The notes beneath the pieces were generated by a model that was not told where the DNA came from, did not search any database, and was given only the letters and a program-made list of their open reading frames with translations. Shown piece after piece: positions 1 through 12,588 of a stretch of DNA of 64,000 nt. The stretch is from Plazaster borealis (taxonomy: Eukaryota; Echinodermata; Asteroidea; Forcipulatida; Labidiasteridae): NCBI GenBank assembly GCA_021014325.1, contig CM037464.1:3379127-3443126 (forward strand), read 5' to 3'. Each line of letters begins with the position of its first letter. Position 1 is the stretch's first letter. The position numbers were made by a program, and so were the translations under genes.

Positions 1-345
1 TTTGACTGATGGAAATTTCCTCCTTGGAATGTAAAGATCCATTAGTTGTTGATATCCACAGACATATTGTTTCAAGTTTCGCTCTTAAAAAGTCAGTTAT
101 GAACCAAAACATCCCCATACAAAAATGTAGAGACCAACTCTTCTCAGAATGATGTAATCAGATGTTTTGGATGTTGACAAATTTTGCACTGGAAGGGTAT
201 CGAATACAATGGCTATTTACACCATTAAAACATTAGGTTAGAGACTTGTAATTTTTCCCCCACTCACATGAGGACTCTATCGGAAAATGAGTAAATCACA
301 AAATTGAATTGGGCATTTCCCTTCTATGCCTCTTTAAGCAGGTTG
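1..345. mobile_element. MITE, right half (same family as 6161-6643)
   Basis: tttacaccattaaaac, gagacttgtaatttt and the terminal stretch with gaaaatgagtaaatcacaaa match the right arm of the element at 6161-6643. The left part is outside the window. Confidence 0.7.
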
Positions 346-2880
346 TCCAGTTTAGCACCCTGGCCACTCTTCATTGATAATTTTTTTCTTCCAAAGTATT
401 TGGTGGTAATATTTATCCAACACTTTAGGAAGTTAACAATTTAAGTAAAATGTTTACAAAAAGACCCAAACTATGAAATGTTTATGTTACGGGAATAATG
501 TTTTATTTGCAAAAGCTACTTTGACTAATGGACAAGATTTTAGCAAGCTTTTTACAAGTTAACGCGTCTATACTTCATCAGAATTAAGGGATTAAATTTG
601 TACAATTTATACAAAATTCACACTTTTTGTTAGAAAAGATTGAACAACATTTGTTTATGTTTTGAAGCTTGTTACTTTTCCCTGAAACTATTTAGGTTCA
701 ATCCGAGACAAACCCACACCAAATAAAATCAAACAGTGTAATTTGTTTGACTCTTTTGGACTTAGTACGGCACCGACAATCCAATCATGATTTGCATGGG
801 GCCAGTCATACCACGCTACTTAGATTAGTGTAGAATTGCTACATCAGGCTTGGAATTATGCGTAGGCCATGGCCTCTGTTGCCCTGGTCTTGGCCCTGGT
901 GCCCCTACAAATGTTTCCCATAGACTCGAACATTTTTCAGTGGAAGTGCCCCATGCAAAATGAAAATGGCCTTGCCCTCTAAAAAAGATAAAATTCCAGG
1001 CCTGCTATTTAGTGATGGACTTCAAGTGCAGACAAATATTTTGGAGCAGTTCTTATGGTTTAAAACATCGTAATGATGTGACTACTGTCCAGAATGGAAC
1101 ATGAATAATAAACATGAAATTATTTGTGTGTGATTAACAAGTTTTATTTGGATTTTTTTGATTATTGGGCAATTGTATATTTACATGAACATATCTATTG
1201 CTGGTTAAAAAGAAGAAGTTTTATTTAGCGGATTGACTTGTGAGATTAAAAAATTACCAGAGTAAAATGTTACATTTTATAAGCTTGAATGTGATAATTT
1301 AATTGCTTTTAAAGCTATTTTTCCATTTACAAGCAGACAATGTATATTTGTTAATGCTCACGTCAGATTAAATCTTATAAAAAATAACAGTAAATGGCAT
1401 AACAAAAGCACTGAAAATGGGCTTGTTTAACAGAAATGCAAAGGGAAACTAGTTTTAACTGGCAAGAAGTGCTCCTTGAAAAAATGGTGCACCCCTTGTG
1501 CCCGCCCCACTACAATGTTCCCCTAGTTTCAGCGCTGCACTCGCCTCTTTTACACTAATTTATTTTACACTGTAAGAAAACTACCTGTCACTTGATTAAG
1601 ACAGTGAAGTTATACTAAAATGACTGATAATAGTAATTGTTTATGTGATAAACATTTAGTTGTTTCCAACATTTAAGAACATTTCAAGTTTGGTTTTAAT
1701 GTTGCAAAAATTTATGTTAATGGTTTTACACATTACTTTATTTGATTATTGACACTACATTTATGGGATGTAAAGACCAATTAATGACTGTCAGGTTACC
1801 GTAATCACTTTATTTAGTTTACATAAACATTATTTATTTCTTGTAAGTGAGGGGAAAACAAATTAATATGGCAATTATTTTATTTTAACTGAACTGAAGT
1901 CTGTAAACTGTAACCAACAAATACTGGTACCTGTCTACTTGTATTAAACACAATAACAAAACTACTCAAACTACATCAACAAGCTAAAAAAATTCACGTA
2001 AAATGCAAATTTTGGCTTCTTAGCTTTACTGTTTAGTTAAAATCTGTAATGGTTTAGCATTAAATGATTTACGTGTAACCATAAACTATTGAAGAAACGT
2101 TAGTTTAGTCTTTGATCATTATTTAAAAAAAACTTGCAATAAAAGAGAAAGTTTGATGCGTCAGACTCTTAGACTCCATGGAGTGTCTTCTTAAACAAAA
2201 AGAGAACTTATTTACACGAAGAGTCGATACTTAATTCAGATCGTTAACACCAAGATAAAAAAACAATTAATTCTTATCCAGATTAAGCTTAAAATGCAGC
2301 TGGCTAAACAGAATGAATGTTTTTGTTTTTTAAAGAGTATATTTAACTAATTCTTGCTAGCCCAATTTATCAACAAATTAGTTTCTGCTTGAATTATTGT
2401 CCATTAAATAGGTGTCAGACGAGTATTTTCCTACTTTATTAAAACTAAATTATGTGTAAAAATGGAGAAGAGGCATTGTTTAGATGTTTTTGGCATTCAC
2501 ACACCACACCAGAAAAACTTAATATCCGAGTTGTTTGAGCGGTTTGTTTTATGGTATATTTCTCTGAGTTAAACAACAGATTTCACTGAATTATTTCTTA
2601 AATCAATACTGTACCGTTCTTTTAAAACATGGTGGGTGTCACATAAGTATTTTGATACAAGATGGAATTGCAATTGACTTGATTCTCTCCAGAGGCAAGG
2701 AAATGAATGCGGTTAAAAACTAGATAGAAAACAGTGTGAACAAAAACTCAGTATGGAGTACAACTTTTAAAACTGTAAGATTTTTGTTACAGATCTTCAA
2801 ACGTCAAACGTGAAAACAAGTTCTTTTACCTTTTATAGATGTAGAGTGGTTTAAGAGTATTCTTGCCATTTTTGTTGTCT
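345..2880. other. Non-coding region beyond the KHDRBS stop; no gene seen
   Basis: AT-rich, no frame with coding character. It may include 3' UTR. A GC-richer patch at 850-1010 (tggcctctgttgccctggtc) looks like a dispersed repeat rather than an exon. Confidence 0.5.
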
Positions 2881-3084
2881 TAAAGGGGTTGTGTCATTAT
2901 GATCAAAGCAGGCCTGTGGCTGTACATGGAATTATGAACTCTAACCTAGTTACACTACGCGAGCGTCCCCCTCTATATCATATCTATGAAGAGCGTATGC
3001 ACGCACGCTGTAACTGGGTGAGAGTTCATAATTCCATGTACAGCCACAGGCCTGCTTTGAATCATGACGACACAGCCCCTTTAA
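2880..3084. mobile_element. Foldback MITE (GGGGCTGTGTCGTCATGATC family)
   Basis: Near-perfect inverted repeat: left aaaggggttgtgtcattatg, right catgacgacacagccccttt, arms about 85 bp, bounded by TTAA-like ends. Other copies lie at 3346, 14974 and 35506, with broken copies in C and E intron 2. Confidence 0.85.
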
Positions 3085-3345
3085 TGCTTGAAATGATGAG
3101 CGTGTTGCATGTGGGTGTCAGATGTTTATTGAAATGTATTTTAAAGCTGTGACATATAAACTGGCAGTATCTTAAAAAGAGAAATTGTGAAGTACACTTG
3201 AACAAAGGATTTTGGATTGATGCAATATTGGGAAAAGGATGATAGGTCAAGGCTTTTTATGCAAGTTGAGAAAACAAGTACAGAGCAGTGTTCAAGGGTT
3301 GACTTGATCAAACTTAAGAATAACAAGTCGTCAGTCAATTATGCC

Positions 3346-3547
3346 TTTAAAGGGGCTGTGTCGTCATGATCACAGCAGGCCTGTGGCTGTACATGGAATT
3401 ATGAACTCGCACCCAGTTACTGCACGCGCGTACCTCCCTCCATTTGATACGGAGGAAGGGCGTGCGCGTGCAGTAAATTGGGTGAGAGTTCATTAATCCG
3501 CGTACAGCCACAGACCTGCTTTGATCGCGGCGGCGTGGCCCCTTTAA
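3346..3547. mobile_element. Foldback MITE, same family, in the KHDRBS 3' region
   Basis: ttaaaggggctgtgtcgtca on the left and its inverse on the right (ggcggcgtggcccctttaa, decayed). Starts about 350 bp from the first foldback copy. Confidence 0.8.
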
Positions 3548-3698
3548 ACTCCGAGAAACAGCAAATGATAATGAGGATTGGAGGGCATCATGAGTCCACA
3601 AACTTCGTCATTAAAATGAAGAAAAAAAAAAGTTTCAGGTTTATGAGATGAGAACATCCCTAAGGCCGTCTACTCGAGCCGTGTGTAATAATATCAAA

Positions 3699-6600
3699 TC
3701 AATACCGGTAAGGATGGGTGCGTTGCATGCCTTTCTGAGGGGGAAATGAGGATGGGGCCTTCAGACGAGCCCCTGCGTCACCCCAACTCTGCCCGTTGTT
3801 AACACCCCCACCTGTTAGTAATGAAAAGAGAAGAGAAAAGAAACATGCTGAGAACTAATTGGCAGCATTTTTGATAGTATTGGTTATTTTTTTGGTGCTA
3901 CCTTTAGAGTAAATAATGATGTGGCCATAGCATGCAGTATGAAAAAGGATGATGTTACTCGTTTTGAACAGTGGGCTGCAAGCTGACTAGGTTCGGCTAT
4001 TAAATTGTTGTATTAGTGCAAAATGTATCTCCTATACTAACATTACATGCGAGTTTGGAATTGTCGAAACGCTGCATTGCGCTTAAAATAGCCCGGATGT
4101 ACCGACAAAACAAATATGCGCTGAGATTTGACGTTTTTGAACGGAGACTTTTTGTGAGTGATACAAAAGTTTTGGAAAATCGAGATACAAAGTTTTTGTA
4201 CAAACACAGCGAAATCAAACAGGCATAACTCAGGACTCTGTATTTCATTAGACTTTGTGCTTGATTGCAAGGGAGCAAATTAAGTATCATTTTTCAGCCA
4301 AAAGAACCACCCAAAAACAATTAACTACATCAACTTTTAAGGAATCAATGCAAATTATTCAAATCTTAAATTTCATTATGAAACTTCTTTTCTAGAAGCG
4401 TTTCTACCCCCAACATCAACATTCGAAATACCAAGTATCTTGCGACCAAGCATAATGTCTTTGTTAAAGGCATCGTACACGTTTGGTAATGACTCTAATA
4501 ATTAATGGCAATAAAAACTTACTTGGTAAGAAGCACAGCAGCTTTGGATAGCTTAATGCATTTTGAGAAACTTTTCACTTCGAAAAACTGCGGTTATGGA
4601 AAAATATATCACTTTTTATCCCCTAAAACATTTGAATCTGAGAAGCGTTAAACGTAACGCTTCTCAGAGTGTGTATTCCAATGCAGATTATTCTTCCTGC
4701 GTGGACATAACCGCTCCAGATTTTCGGCAATATCTAAAAAACGCTACCACCTTTTGAAATGAAATGTTCACAGGTTAGTTTTATGGTATAAATCTACAAC
4801 TAAATGTATATAGGTTTGAAACAAACAATAGGCTCCCATTACCAAACGTGTACAATGCCTTTAACAGACTCCAGTAGTTTAAATGATATTGATAACAATT
4901 AACTAGAGAACTGTAGAAAAATAAATCTCACCATATCCTGATTGTCCGAAGTTGTTATCAGTTGTCATACCTTGGTATCCTGCAGAACTGAGAGAGAGAA
5001 GTTACAAATTAAATGAAAGAATCTAAATCTGAACCAGGTGACCTCAAAGCACGGCTGGGCAGAATGTCTTTCTGCTACGTTATTCAAAAAACTAAAGGAC
5101 AGTTTGAAAGTTTTAGGTCCTTACAATATTTTTGTAACGCAAAATGAATAAAGAGGACATCTTATTTACATTCCATTGCTGAATTTACAAAATCAGCCAC
5201 CATGAATTGATTGTATGAATTGTTAAAGTTTTTCAGACAGACTTGTGAGGCGGCTGTTACAATCATTAGCTTGTTTCGAGTTACATTTTGAAAAACAACA
5301 ATTTTTTAGTATTTTTTTCTTCTTGTGTTACTGCCGTGTCTTCTTAGTGAACGCTGTATTAAAAAGGCACGTTGCCTTTGGATGGGCGCTTTGGGCTCTA
5401 AAAAGTGTTTGCTACGAAACGAATATGGTTGGAAAGATATTTTAAAAGTAGAATATAATGATTCACATAAATTTTTGACTCCACAAATGGCGAACCTAAT
5501 GTTCCGCTGGTTGTATTTCCAGTCAGATTTATGTGTTTTTAATCACTACTCACTAATTACAGCACACTGTAGGTGTTTTAGTGCATGAGCAACTCTTAAA
5601 AAGGGATAAGGAGCAATTCCAAACAGCAAAATGTTGAAATATTGAAAGAAAATGGAATTTAATGGCGATACATTTTCACTTACCCTCCAGAATTGTTGAA
5701 TCCTTCCCCCCTTGCACTGTAACCTTCATTATACTAAATGGATAAAGAAATTAATCAAAGTTAAAAAACAAAATGCAAAAAAAAAGTATCTTGATTTTCT
5801 CGTACAAAAATGCCCGCCGCAAAAAACATCATATCTCGGCACATACTTGTTTTGTGTGTACATCTGGGCTATTTTAAGCGAGATGAAACGTTTTGACAAT
5901 TTCAAACTCGCACGTAAAGTAAGTGCTTTTTTAGGAGATATTTAATGTTTTTGCACCTCAGCGACGTTCTGATCTACAGCCCAATCATCATACCATGGCC
6001 AAGCTTCATTAAGCTAGTGTCACGCAATTCAAATGATTAACACTATAGCAGGAACAAGATAAGTACAACTCATTTACAGGTACAAAATGGACTTGAATTG
6101 CTGCATTTACAATAAGCTGTCAGCAATAAATGCTTTAAAGAAAGATGAGGCTTCTATGAGGGGCTCCAAGGTCAAATTCAGTTTTGTGATGCACTCATTT
6201 TCCAATAAATAGAGTCCACATGAAAGTGGGGGAAAACATTACAAGTCTCTAACCGCACGTTAAAATGGTGTAAAATATAGTTTTATTTTATCCTTTTTCA
6301 TAGCAAAGTTTGAAACGTGACATCATCGAACATTAAAAACAAAAGGGGCTGTACATTCCAAAGAGGAATTGTTTGTGTCAGTCAAAGGATCAAATTCAAT
6401 GAAGTTTTGATTGAAAATCATCAAAATTCAGGAATGAACTAAAAATTCTCTGTACAAAAACAAACAGACCATATATTCAAAATGTGATGTTAAAAATTGC
6501 ATTTGAAGGGTATTAAACACAGTGGCATTTTACACCGTTTTAACCTAAGGGTATAGAGACTTGTAATTTTGTTTCCATCATCATAAGGACTTTATCTATT

Positions 6601-9600
6601 TGAAAATGAGTGGGTCACAAAACTGAATTTTACCTTGGAGCCCTTCTTTAAGGGAAACCAGAACAAAAACTCTTTGTCCATGTATAAACAACTTTAAAAA
6701 GTATGCAAAGATAACTCACTTCGCCTTGAACTCCTTGAGGTGGTGGGGGCATTCTACCTGAATTAAACTGTGACGGTGATTGCTGTTGTCTTCCGAATCC
6801 CCCTTGGTAACCCCCTCTACTTCCTGCAAGTCCACCCCTGACTGATGGGCTAGGTGCCCCACCAGGAGGCCCAGGGAAAGGCCTCCCTGGAGGGCCCTGT
6901 GGACCCTGTGGGGGTGAGGGGAACCTCCCATGCATATTGGGAGGAGTTCCCCTTCCCATCGGTCCGGGGTGGGACATTGCACCTCTGGAACCAGCACTTC
7001 CGACACCGCGTCCGGTGCCTGCTGGAGGTTCATTGTAGGAGCCACTGATGATGGCTAGCTCTCGGAGTTGACTCTGTCTGATTTCATCGTTAGGGTCCTA
7101 TTGTAAACAGATGAGAAAACATCAAGGGATCACAGTGATGATCAAATTGTTTCAAATCCGTCGAATCAAAGCAAGGTGTGCTTTTGATGGTCTCAGCACT
7201 GGCAGGGCTGACCAATGATCTTTTGATGATGCCAGATATCCGTTTTTTTGTTTAGATGATCTTCCCGTCGAGGGAACTCAGCCAACTCTCACAAGGGGAT
7301 ATAAACACTTCGCTGGCAATAGCCAATCTCTCTCATAAAAACATTGGTTTATTTGGTAAGACATCTACTCTAGAATGGCAAAGGTCGTGGGTTGAATCCA
7401 ACCCAAATAATATGCATGTGGATTTTTTTTCACAGGACTTGGGCAAAGTACCGAGTATACAAGGCTTTACACACTTCGACGTACGGGTAAAACCAAATAA
7501 TATTCTTTATCCCCAATGCAAATTTAACATCTATCAAACTGTTGGAGAAAATAATATCTCTCTCTCGTTGTAATAGATCAATTGATCAACGGAAACTAAC
7601 CGGGATGAGGTATTTCCGTACTTCAGCGATGCCGTAAGCCAGTCTGTTGTAGGCGTCTGCAGCCGGGGCATACACCTCGATCAAAACATGGAGATCTTCG
7701 TTAAGATGGGCGTGCTTTTCTGATCCTTCTTCCCTCAGTTCATCTTCCTGTTGATTAACAGGAGAAGAAGATGGTCAGTAAATCATAAATACCTGGAACA
7801 GTTCATCTGTTCTGATTGGTCGAGAGGAGATCACATGACCATGTTTAAACATGCGATATAAACACGCTGAGGAGCGTTTTAAACACGGCTTAAGAAAAAT
7901 TGAGTCAAAAGAGGGCGCTACTACATTTCACAGCCCACTTTAAGTTGGTAGGGTCGCATATTAGCTCGCGCAAGTTTTAAACTTGCATGAAGAGCTACTT
8001 AGCGGATATAAATTCAGTGCAAAGTCAAGGTGAGCCGAGGCTAAACTGTAAAGGTTTTTGGATGTTTTTAATGGAAAGGTATATAAATTGGAATAAACGA
8101 GTGGTGACTCAGTCTTAAATGGCTGTTTAAAACCTTTGCTTTTAAAACCTCGTCGCCACTCTTTTATTTACACCTTAACCTTAGGACTTACATGTATTTA
8201 CACAAGTAGCAGCAGTTTACTCTAGTGTGAATAAATGTTCATGAACACATGCCCATTACCCATAATACATAACTTTTCTTAACCCTAACCACCCCAGGCC
8301 TGCCAAAATCAAACAGTGGTTTTGTTGGAATTTGGATGGTGAAAAGTACCCACTAAATCATAGTCCAGAAGCACAGGACCTGTTGGAGTATGATGGGTTG
8401 TGTACTGTTCCAGTACATAAACTGTTGGGGTATGATGGGTTGTGTACTGTTCCAATAAGTAAACTGTTGGAGTATGATGGGTTGTGGAAGCTTTTTAGTA
8501 GAAATGCTTAGGGGGTTAGGGGTGAGTGATTGAAATTTACTCCATTATACCTGTCCTTGCTGTATATAGCTGTGGTATTAGAAAATATGATCATCTCCAA
8601 CCCTGCTGCTTGCAAAAGAAACTCCTCGAATGGCCATGTTTGGAAAAGATCTAACTACTTACCTTTTTCTTGTCTCTTAATGACCCTCTTCCAAGAATAG
8701 ACATCCGTGTACCTGTCATTTCTTGCATTCGCTTCAGGGAATTCCCTCTTGGGCCGAGAAGTTTGCCGACAAAGTTAAACTGGAATAGAAACAAACAATT
8801 TACATCTTGTCTAACCTTTCATTAATGTTCATCTTATCACTTAAATCTGGATTGATCTGCTTAATAAAAGAGCCCTCTTGAAACAAACCTGTATTTTGAG
8901 CTCAAAGGTAGAGTCATAGATTGGTAAATACACCCAAAATTAATGACCATAAAAACTTACTTGGTGAGAAGCACTGCAGCTGTTGATAGTATAAACTATT
9001 TTGAGAAAGGATTCCCTGCAAAGTAATATGGTTTGTATAATTTTTCACCCCAAAAACATTTGAATCTGAGAACTGATTCATGCATGAATCGTTTCTCAGA
9101 TTTTTGAGAGTTGGTGCCCGTTCGCAAATGCTGCGGCCAGAGAGCGGCCAGAGATGCGGTTCGTACCCTCTGTCACCTCGCTAAACGGGGACGGATCCGA
9201 CATTCATGTGAAAATACAGTGACAGTTTGTTTTCCTTTTTCTCAACAAGTAGACACTGTATTCTTTCTTTATAATTTTGCCTATATATCAGCATTATGTT
9301 GACAAAAACCAATCTATGACCCCTACCTTTAAAGAGAATCAACCAATGGTCAGTACTGGGTTTTTAGTTAAGGTTTGTTACAGCATAATAATACACTGTC
9401 TGCTGAAAAACCCTGGACCTTGTGGTTACATGCATTGTTTATGAAACAAGGTTTTTTATTGAAACGCCTTCTGCTTTAATGACAAACCTCATTTCTTATT
9501 GAAGATTTTAAAAGATGGTTGGTGGTTTTGAGCACTTGCTTGAAGCGTCAATAATAGCTCGTTCTTATATAGTGCATTTTACAATAGCGTATCGATGTGC

Positions 9601-11743
9601 TTTACATAAGTGCCCCCGTCATTGGGCCAATAAAATTCCAGTAATCTTACTCAGCTCCCTGGGGAGTATACAGCCGCTTGGCCATGACACGATTAGCCCT
9701 AGACGATTTGTTTACAAACCTTTGGATGTTCTTCAACGGGGATAAGGACCCTGACTTCCAATTTGAGAGGCTTATCTGTTATTATATCAATATATTTAGG
9801 TTGTTGTATGATTCCTGCTTCCAGTCTTTTTATTTCTGTGGACCACAAAAGAAAGGGGTGAAAGGTCAAGGTGAAATGTCAAGGTGAAAGGTAAAAAGTA
9901 AGCTTGCACCGGTAAACTAATTTTGGCAAAACTCATGGAGGTAGAAAACACTATGGAATATGAGGTTCGTTTTTTTAAAATCCAAATAAATATAGATGCA
10001 TTTTATACCCTTTCAGTTAAGCATTGGACATGGCTGCCAGTCTGACCATAATTCTACCTCCATGGTCTGACCATAGAGGTCTGACAAAGCTCCTAGATAT
10101 CTTAGGAGTGAAAATGTCACTAAAATAATATGTAAGCAACATCCACAGACGTATTGGGATTCAAAGAAAAAAAACCCGAAACTCATAATCCATGAATTAC
10201 CAATAATCCAGATGAACTTGTTTATTTTAAATCATAAAAGATACATTGTTAACAAGCAACTGGCTTTAAAGTTGTTTAGTAGTAACTTTAATTTGCAAGT
10301 TTTCAGGATATTGACAGTATTTATACTTAGAATTCAATCAACATGACCAACTAAAAAAACAAGAATGTTTCACAACAATTATGGATAAATCTTGTCGGGG
10401 GGGGGGGGGGGTGGGACTAAACTTGAGTCTGTGTAAGTGACCAGCATGGTCACACAATAAACTCGTAGGCCAGCATGGTCACACAATAAACTCGTAGGCT
10501 ACTGCAATTTGTGAAAATTAGTTCCCTTCATAAATCCTCTGGTATACGGCCACTACCTGGTTATCTTTGTATGCTTTGAATTTGAGTGTCCCTGCATCAC
10601 TCAGGGCATGTATTTTAGGATGGGTTTCCCTAATTAATAATCGTGGAAATTACAGTCAACCCTAAGCACTGTTATGAAGAGGTTCTGCTGCTTATATTAT
10701 ATAAAGACCCGTATCTTATTTCTGTTTTGTGTTTCTTTGTTTTGCCTACTCTAGGACAACGTTCCTGTTAAAAGTGTTATAAAAAAGAGGTAATTTTGCC
10801 AGTTCCAACAATCCTGTTGTAACAACAAGGGTCAATCAGGTTTCTTGATGTTGCCGTGAATAGGGTTGTGCATGTATACGTTATATTTCCTCAACTAAAT
10901 TAAGGGAGATAAAGTGGTGGCTGGATGCGGAATTTTAGCCGCAAATTGAAACACTCAACTCAATTATTGAAATATTGTGTCTGTTCCAAAACTTTAAACA
11001 AGTGAAGTCTGTCTCATCTGACTCTGTATCTGTCAAGACCGCCTCAAGTACTGTATGTAGACTAGTGAGTGTGTAAATAAGGTTTATCGCGATTCAGAAC
11101 CGCAATGCATCATGGGAGGTCATAGGGGGCAAATGCATACCGCGGTACACGATGTTTGCACACATGGCCTAGGCCCTGTCATAGTCATGCCTGTGTAAAA
11201 CTAAGAAAAGTAAACAAGCATTATGATTTGAACGTTGCAACAATTTCATAAACAACAGTCGGTCGTCGTGTGCCCAGACTACCGATTTCCCAGGTTGCCC
11301 CCTTTACTACACCCGACATGCTTGGCAAAACGGCGCCCTCTCTTGGTATTTTGCTAATCGCGATAAACCTTATTATGGTGTAGACTGTAGGGTAGACAGT
11401 GGAAGATTAACAAACAACTTGACTTAATGTTTTTTGTTAAACAGTTTATAAACCTTCTAAAAACATGACAAAAGTACTCTAGTGGTACTACTGTACTTGT
11501 AAGTTGTAGTACTTGCCGTACTTCAGTACTACTAACATTCCAAGAATCAAACTGAACTCACACAGTCCATGGAGGTAGCACAGTCCCAGTGAGTCAGTGA
11601 ACAATCGAACTGTCCGTAAACTGGGCATCATTTTACTTACCATCGTTTATGACTTTCTTTAAGTGAGATAGAGAAGGATCAAGACACTCCCTTTCTTGCT
11701 TTAAAGTTTGAAGGCGAACACTTCTGTCCTCTACATTCTCCAT
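3699..11743 (-). CDS. KHDRBS: STAR/KH-domain RNA-binding protein (Sam68/KHDRBS family), 7 exons placed
   Basis: Coding exons on the minus strand: 11743-11641 (start ATG, ends phase 1), 8779-8663, 7747-7601, 7097-6720, 5733-5684, 4987-4932 and 3811-3699 (stop TGA). All junctions are GT-AG, and reading phases agree from 8779 to the stop. Exon 1 encodes a Qua1 segment ([15 protein letters not shown]), the dimerisation part of STAR proteins. The KH exon has [18 protein letters not shown] with the GPRG loop. The next exon, with [16 protein letters not shown], completes KH and Qua2. A 126-residue exon rich in Pro, Gly and Arg follows, then two small Gly/Tyr exons ([15 protein letters not shown]) and a terminal exon ending [10 protein letters not shown], like the Sam68 tail. 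Family members bind U/A-rich RNA in the nucleus and control splicing. An exon linking Qua1 to KH (length 2 mod 3) must lie in 8780-11640, but I could not find it. Family assignment is firm; which paralogue is not. Confidence 0.93.
4000..4240. repeat. Dispersed repeat, inverted relative to 5800-5945
   Basis: cgagtttggaattgtcgaaa and gcttaaaatagcccggatgt match the reverse complement of 5800-5945 at roughly 80 percent. The two copies flank KHDRBS exons 4932-4987 and 5684-5733. Confidence 0.75.
4464..4864. mobile_element. TTAAAGGCATCGTACACG-type MITE
   Basis: Starts ttaaaggcatcgtacacgtt and ends acgtgtacaatgcctttaa. An inner hairpin, gagaagcgttaaacgtaacg, lies in the centre. It sits between KHDRBS exons 3811-3699 and 4987-4932. 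I recall this family as very common in sea-star DNA. Confidence 0.8.
5800..5945. repeat. Dispersed repeat, partner of 4000-4240
   Basis: Reverse-complement match to 4000-4150, lying in the intron upstream of the exon at 5684-5733. Confidence 0.75.
6161..6643. mobile_element. MITE with long inverted arms
   Basis: Terminal gggctccaaggtcaaattca and its inverse, arms of over 120 bp, spacer with tgacatcatcg. Right next to the large KHDRBS exon 7097-6720, inside the following intron. Confidence 0.8.
7280..7565 (+). mobile_element. tRNA-derived SINE in KHDRBS intron
   Basis: B-box-like ggtcgtgggttgaatccaac, then a tail shared with 20176-20360 (caggactygggmaaagtac, ttacacac, ttctttatcc). The B box is degenerate. 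Confidence 0.65.
8381..8500 (+). repeat. 42-bp tandem repeat, about 2.7 copies
   Basis: Units tgttggagtatgatgggttg start at 8381, 8423 and 8465. Confidence 0.85.
9551..9690 (-). mobile_element. SINE 3' part, minus orientation
   Basis: ttcttatatagtgcatttta, ctccctggggagtatacagc and the tail order match, inverted, the 3' region of the SINE at 36695-37020. Confidence 0.75.
9933..10065. mobile_element. Short TIR element (CATGGAGGTAGAA ends)
   Basis: Left catggaggtagaaaa and right attctacctccatgg are inverse of each other. See the perfect palindrome of the same motif at 13960. Confidence 0.6.
10438..10500 (+). repeat. 31-bp tandem duplication
   Basis: ccagcatggtcacacaataa plus actcgtagg occurs twice in direct order, beside a G-run at 10397-10411. 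Confidence 0.85.
11077..11376. mobile_element. TIR element (AATAAGGTTTATCGCGATT ends)
   Basis: Left aataaggtttatcgcgatt, right aatcgcgataaaccttatt; no ORF. Lies in KHDRBS intron 1. Confidence 0.75.
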
Positions 11744-12130
11744 TGTTTTGGGTTGTCTGTTACGTCCACAATTTGATGTTTTTGACAATATTTTTATTAA
11801 TTACCCCGTGTGTCACGCTTTAAGGTGTTTTCACTGGTGTACATGTTTTTGTTATACGCAAGCGCGGTGATGCTTATTATTTGCCTAGTACCAGCTTTCA
11901 GTTTTTCTAGCGCCCTCTGTAGGTCAGAACTTATTATTTCCTGACCACTCGTCCCAAAAATTAATGGTTTGGGTTATTTTGGTTTGCTTGGGAACAATGA
12001 ATGGAAATTAACTGTTCAATCAAAATTTGACGGCAAGGTGCTTTTAAAAGTCAATTATTTTGATGACATTTGAAATAAAAAGGCGTGGAAAGCGACCATC
12101 GAGGCTCCAAAGATGGCATCGGCTCAGACG

Positions 12131-12588
12131 GGTCCTACTACTTGCCGTCAACTCACTTGTGCCGTCAACTCGCCGTCAACTCCTCCAATATACATTTAAA
12201 ATCCACAAAAGAAGCATAGAACTGTAAAGTATTAGCTAAAAGAGAATTCTCATAAGTTTTAGGTTACATTTCGGAATAAAAATTTAGTTTTTTCCTGTGA
12301 AAAAATTATCTCGCTTGCACAACATGGCAACTGAGGGCGCTTTTCCTGCATATGGATTAGTCTTGGCCCAAGATGTCAATGATTGGTACTATTTATATAT
12401 CAACACAAAATCGTTTTCGTAAATGAAATTTTACCGAAAACCAACGGAAATATGTAGTGTAGCCCAGACTTAACACTTCCATGCCCCATTTATAAATTTT
12501 TGATGTATATTTAATGAGTTGACGGCACGAAAATGAGTTGACGGCGAGTTGACGGCAAGTCGGCGAGTTGACGGCAAGTAGTAGGACC
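12131..12588. mobile_element. TIR element with 10-bp target duplication and GAGTTGACGGC repeats
   Basis: 458 bp. Termini are ggtcctactacttgccgtca and its inverse, flanked on both sides by ggctcagacg (12121-12130 and 12589-12598). Both ends carry iterated GAGTTGACGGC (or its inverse). No ORF. Lies between the divergent KHDRBS and ARFRP1 starts. Confidence 0.92.

Noticed and set aside
846..903. Possible last exon of KHDRBS on the minus strand after a TTTGTAG acceptor, Pro/Arg-rich frame
   Set aside because: The exon at 3811-3699 fits in phase and ends like Sam68 ([10 protein letters not shown]), while this patch resembles a dispersed repeat.
10541..10660. Minus-strand open stretch with ETHPK, considered as the missing KHDRBS linker exon
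   Set aside because: No donor after the HPK codons and no resemblance to the linker consensus.
11020..11065. Minus-strand stretch [13 protein letters not shown] after a TACAG acceptor, considered as KHDRBS linker exon
   Set aside because: Phase would fit at the acceptor, but no donor in the right phase and no match to the basic segment before the KH domain.
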